This document shows, piece after piece, positions 51,929 to 60,874 of a stretch of 62,187 nt of DNA; the stretch's first letter is position 1, and every line of letters begins with the position of its first letter. The notes under the pieces were generated by a model. That model searched no databases. It worked only from the letters and a program-made list of their open reading frames with translations, and was not told the DNA's origin. Origin of the DNA: Extibacter muris. Its GTDB lineage: Bacteria > Bacillota > Clostridia > Lachnospirales > Lachnospiraceae. A program made the position numbers and the translations under genes. The stretch is taken from NCBI RefSeq assembly GCF_004345005.1, contig NZ_SMMX01000017.1, positions 1 through 62,187 of the forward strand. The letters run 5' to 3'.

Positions 51929-52531
51929 ATGAAGGTTTTTGAATATGACGGCGGCTTTATGAAGGCCGCTCTCCTGCTGAGCCGTCTGACTCTCTTAAAC
52001 ATCATCTGGCTCATATGCTGCATCCCGATCGTTACGATCGGTCCGGCGACAGCCGCCCAATATTATACGGCTAACCGACTTTTTTGCGGCAGTACTGAAG
52101 TCCTGCAGAATTTCAAGGCCGGTTTTAAGCTGCACTGGAAAAGGGCAGCTGTCATCTGGACCGCGTTCGCGCTGCTTTCCGCAGCATTCGCGGCAGCGTG
52201 TTACATACTGACGGCTGCAGCCGTGCCAGGCAGTACCGCCCTGATATCCATATCCGGCCTCGCCTATCTGACGGCTGCGCTCACCATGCTCTGGGTATAT
52301 CCGGTTATGATAAACTTTACCGGCAGTTTCGCAGAGATACTGTTCAATTCTTTTGTGTTCACTTTCATGTATGCACCTGTGACGCTCATTGCGGCCGTGT
52401 TTTATGGTATTTCCGGATTCTTGTTCATCCGTTTCACTTTTACCAAAGGCCTGTGTATCCTGTTCGGCCCGTCCCTGATCGTGTACGGGATACTCATCTT
52501 GTTTGAAAAAGTGTTCAGGAAGTACCGGTAA
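51929..52531 (+). CDS. YesL-like membrane protein (DUF624)
   Basis: A 200-residue membrane protein with about five helices. It starts MKVFEYDGGFMKAALLLSRL and contains LLNIIWLICCIPIVTIGPAT, which is characteristic of DUF624/YesL proteins. These are regularly encoded beside CUT1 sugar transporters in Firmicutes, where an accessory or regulatory role at the membrane is suspected but not established. GGAGG lies upstream of the ATG at 51929. Its stop codon marks the left boundary of a large inverted repeat. Confidence 0.88.
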   Translation: MKVFEYDGGFMKAALLLSRLTLLNIIWLICCIPIVTIGPATAAQYYTANRLFCGSTEVLQNFKAGFKLHWKRAAVIWTAFALLSAAFAAACYILTAAAVPGSTALISISGLAYLTAALTMLWVYPVMINFTGSFAEILFNSFVFTFMYAPVTLIAAVFYGISGFLFIRFTFTKGLCILFGPSLIVYGILILFEKVFRKYR

Positions 52532-52961
52532 TTGGGGGTTTAGTAATGTAGACGCCGCTGGGGAGGTATGGGGCAGATGCTCCGATGCGTCCGGGAACTG
52601 CGACTATCACACAGATTCCTAAGCCTGTGGAATGTTCGCCGATAGCGGCTCTCATCCCACGGGCCAAGGAATCTGGTGAGGATTCTCCGTCCCTTCCGCT
52701 TACACCTTCGCATCTGTCCCATACCTCCCCATCGGCTATCCACTTTACTGGCACGGGCGGGGAGCCGGGTGGGAGATGCGCAGGTATAAGCGGGAGAGGC
52801 GGAGAATCCTTTCCGTAGCCCTTATCCTGCGGGATGTAAGCCGCTATCGGCGCGCATTCCGCAGGGTTAGGGATACGTGAAATAGTCGGAGCCTCGTACG
52901 CATCGGAGCAGATGCCACCCGGCTCCCCGCCCGCGTCCACTTTACTTAAACTCCCCAGTTA
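52529..52961. repeat. Large imperfect inverted repeat joining the stop codons of two convergent genes
   Basis: About 430 bp with two-fold symmetry around 52744. Reading inwards, both ends start with a stop codon TAA followed by TTGGGGGTTTAGTAATGTAG on the left and by CTGGGGAGTTTAAGTAAAGT on the right (minus strand), then similar sequence for about 200 bases, including GAATG/GAATGC and CGCCGATAGCGGC or GCGCCGATAGCGGC blocks. Each half also folds on itself: GGGGAGGTATGGGGCAGATG at 52560 pairs with its complement ending at 52730. Both strands keep a partly open frame with similar peptides. It looks like two copies of one GC-rich structured element placed tail to tail. No transposase is present. 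Confidence 0.8.
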
Positions 52962-54044
52962 AAACTTGAATGCCACTTTAAAGTCGCCGTATTTTCCGGA
53001 TGCATAGTCGAAGGCTTTTTCCCACTCCTCAATGCGGAACATGCTTGAGACGACGCCTTCGGTCTTTAAGCTGCCTTTCATCATATTGTCTATGACGAAT
53101 GGATAGGCATACGGACTCAAGTGTGCCCCAAGGATATCCAGCTCCTTCCTGTCTCCGATGATAGACCAGTCGACAGAGGTTTCTGCCCCGAACACGCTGA
53201 ATTCTACAAACCGGCCAAGCTTTCTTGTGATTGCAAGCCCCTGGATGACGCTGGATGGATGGCCTGTGGCTTCGATATATACATCACAGCCGTAATCGTC
53301 AGTCAAAGCTTTTATCTCTTTGTCAATATCGCAGGTTCCCGGATTGAACACAAGATCCGCACCGAACTCTTTCGCCTTTTCAAGACGGGCATCCTGCATG
53401 TCCAGTACAATTAATAGTTTGGGATTTTTCATCCTTGCATATGTAATCATGCCGAGGCCGAGCGTCCCTGCGCCGGATATGACTACGATGTCTTCATTCG
53501 TGATGCTTCCCCTGTCTACTGCGTGTTTGGAACAGCCATAAGGTTCTACAAGAAGTGCCTGCTCGATGCTCATATCTTCGGGAACACTGCTGATTACACA
53601 GTTCTTTGGATACCGCACATACTCCGCCATACCTCCGTTATTATATGACTGGAAGCCCAGCATATCATGAGGCTGGCACATCCAATAATGGCCATCTTTG
53701 CAGAACCGGCATTTTCCGCATGGAACGATCTGATCCGCAATAATTCTGTCTCCCAGTTTATAGCCTTCTACATTTTCACCCATTTCCACGATACGGCCGA
53801 AAAATTCATGGCCAGGTATAAACGGAGGCTTTACCCATGCCGGCTGTACAGCGTCACCCCAGAACATAGCAGCGCCGTGGCTGCACTTTAAATCGCCGGC
53901 ACAGATGCCGCACGCTTCTGTCTGAATGATAATATCGTCCGGCCCGCAATCCGGTACGGGATATTCGGCTTCAAAGCGGTAGTCATCTTTACCGTATGCC
54001 ACTAAGGCCTTCATCGTTTTCGGGGTACTTCCTTGGTTTGCCAT
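52959..54044 (-). CDS. Zinc-dependent polyol dehydrogenase
   Basis: A 361-residue medium-chain dehydrogenase, paralogous to the one at 44839-45930. Motifs: EACGICAGDLKCSHG and IPGHEFFGRIVEMG (catalytic zinc), CGKCRFCKDGHYWMC (structural zinc) and SGAGTLGLGMITYARM (NAD). The ATG at 54042-54044 has AAGGTGG 7 bases upstream. It is the last gene of an operon with an FGGY kinase and a 3-epimerase. It would oxidise a pentitol to the L-ketopentose that the kinase uses. The stop codon lies inside the end of the large inverted repeat. Confidence 0.88.
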   Translation of the reverse strand: MANQGSTPKTMKALVAYGKDDYRFEAEYPVPDCGPDDIIIQTEACGICAGDLKCSHGAAMFWGDAVQPAWVKPPFIPGHEFFGRIVEMGENVEGYKLGDRIIADQIVPCGKCRFCKDGHYWMCQPHDMLGFQSYNNGGMAEYVRYPKNCVISSVPEDMSIEQALLVEPYGCSKHAVDRGSITNEDIVVISGAGTLGLGMITYARMKNPKLLIVLDMQDARLEKAKEFGADLVFNPGTCDIDKEIKALTDDYGCDVYIEATGHPSSVIQGLAITRKLGRFVEFSVFGAETSVDWSIIGDRKELDILGAHLSPYAYPFVIDNMMKGSLKTEGVVSSMFRIEEWEKAFDYASGKYGDFKVAFKF

Positions 54045-54078
54045 AATGTTTCCACCTTTCATTTTTCATCATATTATT

Positions 54079-55587
54079 CTATACCTCGAACTGTCCCCAG
54101 ACAGTATCAAGCGCTCTTACCACTTCGCGGTACTTTTCATATTTCTTCTGGTAGACAGCAGTCTTGTCTCCATCCGGATATATCCGGTCCGATATATGTA
54201 CCATATGGTCTGCAGCATCTTTATAATCTTTGTACACTCCTGCCGCGATTGCCGCTGCCATTCCGCAGCCAAGAGCTCCCAGCTCCTTGGCCTCCACCGT
54301 CTCGATCGGCAGGCCCAACGCATCCGCGAACATCTGGACCCAGACTTTGGAATTTACCGCGCCGCCTGCCATGCGGATGGCCTCCGGCGGTTTCCTCGAA
54401 GACAAGAGGCGCTCGATATGAGTCCGGTGGGAATATGCCACACCTTCATAGACAGCTCTCAGCATATGTGCCTTGTCATGATAAGTAGTAAGTCCGACAA
54501 ACGCTCCTTTCCCGAGCGGATGGGCATTGGAGCCATACAGGAAAGGCAGGAAATATACATCCGATTCTTCCGGCTCTATGCTGCTTACCTTTTCATTTAC
54601 TACATCGTATATTGTCTTTCCATCCGGTATCTGCTCTCCTTCCATGCAGTTTTCCAAAAACCATTCCAGATTGCCGGAAGAAGTGGCACTGCATTCTTCT
54701 ACCAGATAATATCCCGGTACGGCAAACAGCGAATTCATCGCGATGCTTCCATCCAGTACGGGTGTCTCGGAGATATATTCGTTAATGCTCCAGGTTCCGG
54801 CTATCGTACACAGCTTTTCCGGTGACATGACATCCACCGCGACGGCACAGGCGTCGATATCAAACATCCCCCCTGCCACAGGTGTCCCTTCCAGGAGCCC
54901 GGTAAGTTCCGCCGCCGCTTTTGTAACCGTACCGCATAAGTCATACGAATATCTTACCGGGGCCAGTTTGTCATATACCTCTTCTATGCCGAGCTTTTCC
55001 AGTATCGTCTTGTCGAACCTTGCATGCTTCACATCCATGAGACCGGAACCTGAGATGTCTGTGGCTTCACTGTAGGCTTCCCCGGTAAGGCGGAAGCGTA
55101 TATAATCTTTTACAGAGAATACATACTCCATATTGTCGTATACATCCCTGTGATGCTCCTTGAACCACGCAAGCAGCGATACCTGCTGACAGGCCATAAG
55201 TTCCTGGCACAGCTGGCCGCGCAGCTCGTCATATGCTCCGTTATCATGCCATCTTTTTGGATATTTCCAGGCGCGGCTGTCGGTAGAGATAATTCCGTTA
55301 TATGCAGGCTTGCCGTCTTTGCCCCAAGGATACAGCCCTTTCCCATGCCCGCATACAGCTATTCCAAGTATATCAGCGCCATCCGTCCCTGCCTTCTCAA
55401 GCGCCCGCTTAACACAGTCACAGTTAGCCAGCCACAGTTCCTCCATATCACGTTCTGTGTAGCCCGATTTCGGAGTAATAACTTTCGTCTGTCTTCCGGC
55501 TGAAGCGATTTCCTTTCCTTTCAGATCAAAGATAGCTGCTTTCGTGGATGTGCCGCCGTTATCCAGACCAATTACATACTTTCCCAT
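54079..55587 (-). CDS. FGGY-family carbohydrate kinase (L-xylulose/L-ribulose-kinase-like)
   Basis: A 502-residue FGGY kinase. The phosphate loop reads VIGLDNGGTSTKAAIFD (residues 5-21), GIAVCGHGKGLY and IISTDSRAWKYP (catalytic Asp near residue 102) follow, then GGMFDIDACAVAVDV and the C-terminal IRMAGGAVNSKVWVQMFADA. Asn in DNGGTST is seen in LyxK-like and similar kinases. The neighbours, a polyol dehydrogenase and a 3-epimerase acting on L-pentulose 5-phosphates, support L-xylulose or L-ribulose as substrate. Confidence 0.88.
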   Translation of the reverse strand: MGKYVIGLDNGGTSTKAAIFDLKGKEIASAGRQTKVITPKSGYTERDMEELWLANCDCVKRALEKAGTDGADILGIAVCGHGKGLYPWGKDGKPAYNGIISTDSRAWKYPKRWHDNGAYDELRGQLCQELMACQQVSLLAWFKEHHRDVYDNMEYVFSVKDYIRFRLTGEAYSEATDISGSGLMDVKHARFDKTILEKLGIEEVYDKLAPVRYSYDLCGTVTKAAAELTGLLEGTPVAGGMFDIDACAVAVDVMSPEKLCTIAGTWSINEYISETPVLDGSIAMNSLFAVPGYYLVEECSATSSGNLEWFLENCMEGEQIPDGKTIYDVVNEKVSSIEPEESDVYFLPFLYGSNAHPLGKGAFVGLTTYHDKAHMLRAVYEGVAYSHRTHIERLLSSRKPPEAIRMAGGAVNSKVWVQMFADALGLPIETVEAKELGALGCGMAAAIAAGVYKDYKDAADHMVHISDRIYPDGDKTAVYQKKYEKYREVVRALDTVWGQFEV

Positions 55588-55611
55588 TCTCAGAACTCCT
55601 TTCCGAACTTC

Positions 55612-56481
55612 TCATGCGCTGATATCTTCCGGCAAGCCAAGCAGATGCCTGGCCTTTTCAAACTGCTCCTCAAGAAAAGCCCTGTTCGCCCGCACGATCT
55701 CTCTCCAGTTCTCTTCCCCGCAGTACCAGAATTCCGCAACATATCTTCTGACTCCCTGCTCATATAGCTTTGCAATAGCCATCGGGAAGTCAACCTGCCC
55801 TGTCCCGTATGGAATTTCTCTAAATTTTCCAACCACAGTCTCTTTCAGATGGGCCGCCGCGATGTGCCCTCTTCCGGTAGTGATATCTCCCGCTACATCG
55901 CTCGTGGCATTGAAGATATTTCCAATATCAGGGTACACCTGGAGATACGGTGAATTTACCCTGTTTACGCTGTACATGGCTTTTTCCACCGTATTCATGA
56001 AATCATTTTCCATCGTCTCGATAGCCAGCATTACACCATGGGAAGCGGCAAACATCGTCCCTTCTTCCAGATTTCTATAAAATCTTTCTCTTGTCGCCTT
56101 ATCGCTCGTCTCATCATAATAGCAGTCATACCCCTGCGTCTGTATCAGCCGTATGCCCATTTTCCCGGCAAACAGAATACCCTTGCGCAGAAGCTCTCTG
56201 GCCTCTTTTTCCCACTTTCTGCTCCCTAGCGGATATTTCCGCTGTGCACTGAAGCAGATCGTCTCGATGGGGATGCCCACTTTTTTCTGTGCTTCCAAGA
56301 GCCCGCTTATCTGATCATCACTCCAGTCAAGCCGGGACATTCTCATATCTGTCTCATCAATGCTCATTTCTATATAGTCAAAACCGGCTTCTTTCGCAGC
56401 CGACAGACGTTCTTCCCATGCCAGCTCTGCGGGCATAGCTTTCTCATAGACCCCGATCCTGTATGTATTCCTATATGTCAT
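55612..56481 (-). CDS. L-ribulose-5-phosphate/L-xylulose-5-phosphate 3-epimerase
   Basis: A 289-residue TIM-barrel enzyme of the UlaE/SgbU type within the AP endonuclease 2 family. It starts RIGVYEKAMPAELAWEERL, has FDYIEMSIDETDMRMSRLDW, ICFSAQRKYPLGS, LAIETMENDFMNTVEKAM and HLKETVVGKFREIPYGTGQV, all characteristic of this 3-epimerase. It interconverts L-xylulose 5-phosphate and L-ribulose 5-phosphate. It is the first gene of the operon and precedes the kinase. The 4-epimerase needed next is encoded at 58164-58856. Confidence 0.92.
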   Translation of the reverse strand: MTYRNTYRIGVYEKAMPAELAWEERLSAAKEAGFDYIEMSIDETDMRMSRLDWSDDQISGLLEAQKKVGIPIETICFSAQRKYPLGSRKWEKEARELLRKGILFAGKMGIRLIQTQGYDCYYDETSDKATRERFYRNLEEGTMFAASHGVMLAIETMENDFMNTVEKAMYSVNRVNSPYLQVYPDIGNIFNATSDVAGDITTGRGHIAAAHLKETVVGKFREIPYGTGQVDFPMAIAKLYEQGVRRYVAEFWYCGEENWREIVRANRAFLEEQFEKARHLLGLPEDISA

Positions 56482-56541
56482 ATCTCCCCTCCTTTCTCCG
56501 TTTTGTGCAATTTATATATTTTAAATGATTTTACAAGAACA

Positions 56542-56570
56542 ATTATACGAGTACTGCACAAAAAAAGCAA
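56542..56570 (-). promoter_or_regulatory. Promoter of the epimerase-kinase-dehydrogenase operon
   Basis: TTGCTT, 17 bases, TATAAT on the minus strand, about 60 bases before the epimerase start codon. Confidence 0.6.
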
Positions 56571-56615
56571 TGACATTTTTCGGTTTATATTACTTTTGTA
56601 ATTTCGGGGCATAAA

Positions 56616-56654
56616 AAGGCGGCCAGAACCTTGCGCCTTACAAAGTTCTGGCCG
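56616..56654 (-). terminator. Terminator downstream of the broken lipoprotein gene
   Basis: CGGCCAGAAC and GTTCTGGCCG form a perfect 10-bp outer stem around an inner loop, followed on the minus strand by CCTTTTT. It isolates the pentitol operon promoter from upstream transcription. Confidence 0.75.
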
Positions 56655-56667
56655 TCCTGCCGTACGC

Positions 56668-57073
56668 CTAGTTAACTGATGCTGCCTGGATACAGTTGCC
56701 GGCAACCCACTCCTTCACCTTATCCCTGAGTATATAACGCCTGACGGCATCCTCGGGGGCTTCTTTCTCCATCGCTTCTACATCTTCATAGCCCATCTCT
56801 TCCGCCAGCTCCTTTTTTACTTTCTTATACTCTTTCACTTCTGTATTTTCAAGCACCTGCTCCCATGCCGTGTCCATAAGTTCCGTCTGTATGTACTCCT
56901 TATTGTTTTCTTCCAGAAGCTTTTTCACTTCTTCTCTATACTCCTCAACGGTATCCGACTCCTTTATATCTGGATATGCTAATATGATCATTGGATAACT
57001 GTCCTGTGGCACAGCCTGATAACGCCACCGCCACCCAAAGAAAGACCGCACACGCTTATGTTCTTTTTTTCAT
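56668..57073 (-). pseudogene. Trigger-factor-like peptidyl-prolyl isomerase lipoprotein, internally deleted
   Basis: The gene begins at an ATG (57071-57073) with GGGAGG upstream and encodes a lipoprotein signal, MKKRT, stop, then ACAVFLWVAVALSGCATG, with an in-frame TAA at codon 6. After NDHISISRYKG the frame changes and the sequence jumps to a trigger-factor C-terminal domain (YPDIKESDTVEEYREEVKKL to NCIQAASVN). The FKBP domain and most of the middle, probably some 200 residues, are missing. The deletion, the frame change and the nonsense codon make it a pseudogene. The family assists folding of secreted proteins. Confidence 0.75.
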
Positions 57074-57227
57074 TTTCCGTACCTCCCATTCTGTCGTATC
57101 CCGCACCGCAGCCTCCATGCCGGATGTTGCTGTACTATCTTGTTATAACACATTTCCATCGAACAAAAAAGATAAACCATACATTTTTCACATTTAATTA
57201 CATTTGTCCATTCTATGTATCTGTCTC

Positions 57228-57256
57228 TTTCTTATTTCCCGCTCATGTACTATAAT
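57228..57256 (+). promoter_or_regulatory. Possible promoter of the HAD phosphatase gene
   Basis: A perfect TATAAT -10 box at 57251-57256 is preceded at 17 bases by a poor -35 box, TTTCTT. The HAD start codon lies 63 bases downstream. Confidence 0.45.
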
Positions 57257-57318
57257 GGTACCAGAGCCAAAGGGCATGCAGAGCATGTCCATTATCGTAC
57301 ATACATAAGGAGGCTGAT

Positions 57319-58113
57319 ATGATAAAGCTGATTGCTAGTGATCTGGATGGCACACTTCTGCAGAATGGGGCGCAACGTCTGAATCCAGAAGTATTTGATA
57401 TGATAAAAACATTGAAAAGCCATGGCGTTTTATTTACGGCTGCCAGCGGGCGGCAGTACACGAACCTGCGGCGTCTGTTCGCACCGGTAAAGGATGATAT
57501 TGCCTACGTGGCGGAAAATGGCTCCCTGAGCATCTATGAGGGGAATACTCTTTCAAAGGGTACGGTCAGCAGGAACCTGGGACTTCGTATTATCGACGCG
57601 GTCCGCGAGTACGGCCGCTGCGAATGTATCGTATCGGGGGAGCGGATCTGCTACACAGATTCACGGAATCCCCGCTTCGCGAAACATATGTTGGATGTTG
57701 TCGGCAACGACATGGAATTTGTAGATGATTTAAAGACAGACGTAAAAGAGCCCTTCTTAAAGCTGGCGCTCTGCGACTTTGACGGTACCGCACAGACGGA
57801 GGCATATTTTAAGAGGCTCTTTTCAGATGAGATCAAAATCGTGACATCCGGCAATATCTGGGTCGATTTTATTACCCCGGGGGCCAACAAAGGGGCCGCG
57901 CTCCAGGTACTACTGGATCATCTTAAGATTGACCCGCAAGACTGTATCGCTTTCGGCGACCAGTGCAACGATGAAGAGATGCTTCAGCTTGCAGGCAAAA
58001 GCTATGCCATGACTTACGCCCCTCCGGCTGTCATACGGCACTCCACTTGTACGACAGACTCGGTTGAGGAAGTGCTGGCCGGTATCATCAAGGAGCTTGA
58101 TAAACCGGCGTAA
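57319..58113 (+). CDS. HAD-superfamily hydrolase, Cof type
   Basis: A 264-residue Cof-type phosphatase. Motif I is LIASDLDGTLLQNG (nucleophile Asp9 and Asp11), motif II FTAASGRQYTNLR, motif III near Lys in GANKGAALQVLL and motif IV FGDQCNDEEMLQLAG. Cof proteins dephosphorylate sugar phosphates, flavin or pyridoxal phosphate; this one cannot be placed more exactly. AGGAGG precedes the ATG at 57319. It stands alone between the broken lipoprotein gene and the 4-epimerase gene, with which it is convergent. Confidence 0.92.
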   Translation: MIKLIASDLDGTLLQNGAQRLNPEVFDMIKTLKSHGVLFTAASGRQYTNLRRLFAPVKDDIAYVAENGSLSIYEGNTLSKGTVSRNLGLRIIDAVREYGRCECIVSGERICYTDSRNPRFAKHMLDVVGNDMEFVDDLKTDVKEPFLKLALCDFDGTAQTEAYFKRLFSDEIKIVTSGNIWVDFITPGANKGAALQVLLDHLKIDPQDCIAFGDQCNDEEMLQLAGKSYAMTYAPPAVIRHSTCTTDSVEEVLAGIIKELDKPA

Positions 58114-58163
58114 TCCGCAGGCCTGTCTGTTGGCTGCGGAATACGCCGGCTCTATGATTCTGT

Positions 58164-58856
58164 CTATTTCTTTTGTCCATAGTATGCATTTGCGCCGTGT
58201 TTTCTGTAGTAATGCTTATCCTGCAGGTCCTGCGGTGCAGGCCGCACCTGCGGGTTGATCAGCTCACAGCGGGCTGCCATCTTCGCGACCTCTTCCAGGA
58301 CGACCGCGTTGTGTACCGCTTCGTCCGCATTGCTCCCCCACGTAAAAGGACCGTGGTTCTTACAGAGCACGGCAGGCATTGCCATGTATTCTTTTCCTTT
58401 GAAGTGTTCTGCTATCAGAAGGCCTGTATTCTTCTCATAGGCCTCTTCTATCTCTTCTCTCGTAAGATTGCGCACACATGGAATCTCCCCGTACATGTAA
58501 TCAGCATGAGTCGTTCCATAGCAGGGGATGCCTCTGCCGGCCTGGGCCCAGCTGGTCGCCCATTCGGAATGGGTATGTACGATTCCCCCCATATCTGGAA
58601 ATGCCTTGTAAAGCTCAAGGTGGGTCGCCGTGTCCGATGAAGGATTATATTCCCCCTCAACTTTATTCCCATCCAGATCCATAACTACCATATCTTCCGC
58701 TTTCAGCTTATCGTAATCCACACCGCTCGGTTTAATGACAAACAGTCCCTTTTCTCTGTCTATTCCACTTACATTACCCCATGTAAATGTAACGAGTCCG
58801 TACTTTGGAAGCAGCATATTTGCCTCATACACTTCTTTTTTTAACGCTTCTAACAA
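58164..58856 (-). CDS. L-ribulose-5-phosphate 4-epimerase (AraD/UlaF/SgbE type)
   Basis: A 230-residue class II aldolase-family epimerase. [20 protein letters not shown] and [17 protein letters not shown] give the phosphate site, [19 protein letters not shown] holds two zinc His near residues 95-97 with the catalytic Asp region near 120, and a third zinc His follows in the C-terminal half (KNHGPFTWG). It converts L-ribulose 5-phosphate to D-xylulose 5-phosphate, the exit to the pentose phosphate pathway. The dehydrogenase, kinase and 3-epimerase of the operon at 52959-56481 supply its substrate. Confidence 0.93.
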   Translation of the reverse strand: MLEALKKEVYEANMLLPKYGLVTFTWGNVSGIDREKGLFVIKPSGVDYDKLKAEDMVVMDLDGNKVEGEYNPSSDTATHLELYKAFPDMGGIVHTHSEWATSWAQAGRGIPCYGTTHADYMYGEIPCVRNLTREEIEEAYEKNTGLLIAEHFKGKEYMAMPAVLCKNHGPFTWGSNADEAVHNAVVLEEVAKMAARCELINPQVRPAPQDLQDKHYYRKHGANAYYGQKK

Positions 58857-58968
58857 GTTCTTATCCTCCTTTTATCTCGATATTTTATAAAGCTATACTA
58901 CAATACATGTCCGTCGAATACAAGCTCTAATCCTTTTACATCATTCAGGCAGGAATCTTTCCAGACCG

Positions 58969-59070
58969 AAGGATGTGAACGTAATCGATCTGAAGCATCT
59001 CACAGTTACGCCAGGGATGATTGATGCTCATGTGCACGGCAATCTGATGCGATGGCAGGAAACAGACAAC
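58969..59070 (+). pseudogene. Amidohydrolase fragment
   Basis: About 25 residues, DVNVIDLKHLTVTPGMIDAH followed by VHGNLMRW, match the metal-binding N-terminal segment of amidohydrolases (VTPGxIDxHVH). The match starts and ends abruptly, there is no ribosome binding site, and no metal site beyond the HVH motif. It is a remnant at the border to the AT-rich gene pair. The rest of 58857-59148 shows nothing else that I recognise. Confidence 0.55.
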
Positions 59071-59148
59071 ATACTCTGCCCTAATATCTGTCATATCTTT
59101 TCTAAATTACATTGGCTTCCCAACAGTCTTAACAATATAATTTTTGCT

Positions 59149-60708
59149 CTAAAAAATGCTATCCACAGTATTTTTTAAATTTTTAAGATCCACATCCAAA
59201 TGTTTATACATATCAACGTAATATGGATATAACTTGTCATATACTTCTACCCATTCATCTACCGGCTGAATAATTTCATTTACTTTCACGATATTCTCAA
59301 CTGCTTTGGTAAGATCTGGGAACACGCCTACTTTGTGTCCGACAATCAGCGCATCTCCCACTGGAACATCTCCTGATTTTTCATCCAACAGATATACCGG
59401 CATTTTCAACATGGATGCCTTAATCCGTGACCATGTACGACTCTTTGCTCCTCCACCACAAATTCTGAGAACATTTGCTTTTGCACCAGATTCTTTCACT
59501 GTTTCCATTACATGTCGAAGAGCATATGCAGTACCTTCGAATACGGAACGAACCAAATCACTTCTCTTCATATCCATTCCCATTCCAATAAACATTCCGC
59601 GGGCATATTCATTCCAGAGCGGTGCTCTTTCTCCTAAAAGATATGGGAAGAAGAATAAACCTCCGGCTCCTGGTTTTGATTCCAATGCCAGTTCATTTAG
59701 ATATGTATAAATATTTTTATTATGTGCCTCTGCATATGCGCGTTCTTCTGCTGCCATTGTTTCTATAAACCATTTTAATGCTGCACCGCTTGTCTGAATA
59801 GGCGCATCAAAAATCCATGGCATACCATCAATAGCACATGGTTTTGTAACAACCGGGATATCTGGTGCACTTTTCACATCACTTCCCACAAACACAAGAG
59901 ATGTCGTTCCGGATGATTCGCCTGCTTCTCCCAGTCGACTCATACCTGTTGCATACATAGATGCCATTGCATCGCTACATCCTGCGACAACAGGAATTCC
60001 GGCAATTAATCCAGTAGCTTTCGCTGCATCCTCTGTAACAAATCCAATAATATCGTTTACTAACTGTGGATTTGGAAGAACTTCATCAAGATCGATTCCG
60101 ATAACATCTCCAATCTCCTTGGACCACTTCATTGTGGAAATGTCAAGGCACTGGGTTCTGGATGCCTGGTCAATATCTGTTGTCATTTTTCCGGTCAATT
60201 TAAAGTTAATATAGGAACTTGCCTGTAAAAAGCAGGCTGTCTTCGCAAATAATTCTGGCTCATTCTTTTTGAACCATAACAACTTGTTTGGAAGAAATGC
60301 AACTGCCGGCTGCCCTCCTACAATCTCCACAAAACGATCAAAACCGATAGTATCTACAATATAATGTAACTCTGCTGCCGAACGATCGTCTTGGTAAGTC
60401 ATTGCATTTCTCAATGGATTTCCTTCCTTATCTACCGGAAGCATTGTTACTGTATGAGAACTGACCGAAATACCTCTAATTCTCTTTACAATATCCTCTC
60501 CTGCTTTTGATGTTAATGTGCGGAATATCTCAACTGTATTATCCCACCATTCATGCGCATCCTGCTCTTGCATATTTGGGCCTGGAGATAAAAATTTACT
60601 TGGTCTGCTTGCCTCAGCAACTACTGTTCCATCCTCTGCAAGTATGATCGCTTTTATGTTTGTAGTACCGCAATCCATTCCTAATAAATAATTTTCAATT
60701 CTTGCCAT
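59149..60708 (-). CDS. FGGY-family carbohydrate kinase, AT-rich gene
   Basis: A 519-residue FGGY kinase. Phosphate loop LLGMDCGTTNIKAIILAEDG (about residues 8-27), MTYQDDRSAAEL (catalytic Asp near 107), GCSDAMASMYATG and the C-terminal LRICGGGAKSRTWSRIKASM. Its third codon positions are markedly richer in A and T than in the other four FGGY genes here, which suggests a different history. It is divergent from the dehydrogenase at 60944. It may take the ketose made by that enzyme. The gene is full length. Confidence 0.9.
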   Translation of the reverse strand: MARIENYLLGMDCGTTNIKAIILAEDGTVVAEASRPSKFLSPGPNMQEQDAHEWWDNTVEIFRTLTSKAGEDIVKRIRGISVSSHTVTMLPVDKEGNPLRNAMTYQDDRSAAELHYIVDTIGFDRFVEIVGGQPAVAFLPNKLLWFKKNEPELFAKTACFLQASSYINFKLTGKMTTDIDQASRTQCLDISTMKWSKEIGDVIGIDLDEVLPNPQLVNDIIGFVTEDAAKATGLIAGIPVVAGCSDAMASMYATGMSRLGEAGESSGTTSLVFVGSDVKSAPDIPVVTKPCAIDGMPWIFDAPIQTSGAALKWFIETMAAEERAYAEAHNKNIYTYLNELALESKPGAGGLFFFPYLLGERAPLWNEYARGMFIGMGMDMKRSDLVRSVFEGTAYALRHVMETVKESGAKANVLRICGGGAKSRTWSRIKASMLKMPVYLLDEKSGDVPVGDALIVGHKVGVFPDLTKAVENIVKVNEIIQPVDEWVEVYDKLYPYYVDMYKHLDVDLKNLKNTVDSIF

Positions 60709-60746
60709 AGCGATTCCTCCGTACTGTCATTATAACAAAATGTATA

Positions 60747-60776
60747 ATTATATTTCTTCTATAGAAACCATAACAA
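60747..60776 (-). promoter_or_regulatory. Promoter of the AT-rich FGGY kinase gene
   Basis: TTGTTA, 18 bases, TATAAT on the minus strand. A second TATAAT (60734-60729) lies just downstream. The start codon is about 40 bases away. Confidence 0.45.
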
Positions 60777-60874
60777 ATTCTGAAGCACTTCTCAAAATTG
60801 TATTTTCCGTTTTATAGAGGAAATTTTGGGTCATTCTTCCGTTTTGTTGCCGTTTGTATACGGAAATAACCCGT

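Noticed and set aside
52515-52940. A 141-codon open frame on the minus strand across the inverted repeat
   Set aside because: It has no ribosome binding site and its peptide is low-complexity and proline-rich. Similar peptides appear on the opposite strand, as expected from an inverted repeat, so I do not call it a gene.
58113-58145. A CCGCAG/CTGCGG stem between the HAD and 4-epimerase genes
   Set aside because: Six base pairs with a 13-base loop and no T-run on either strand; too weak to call.
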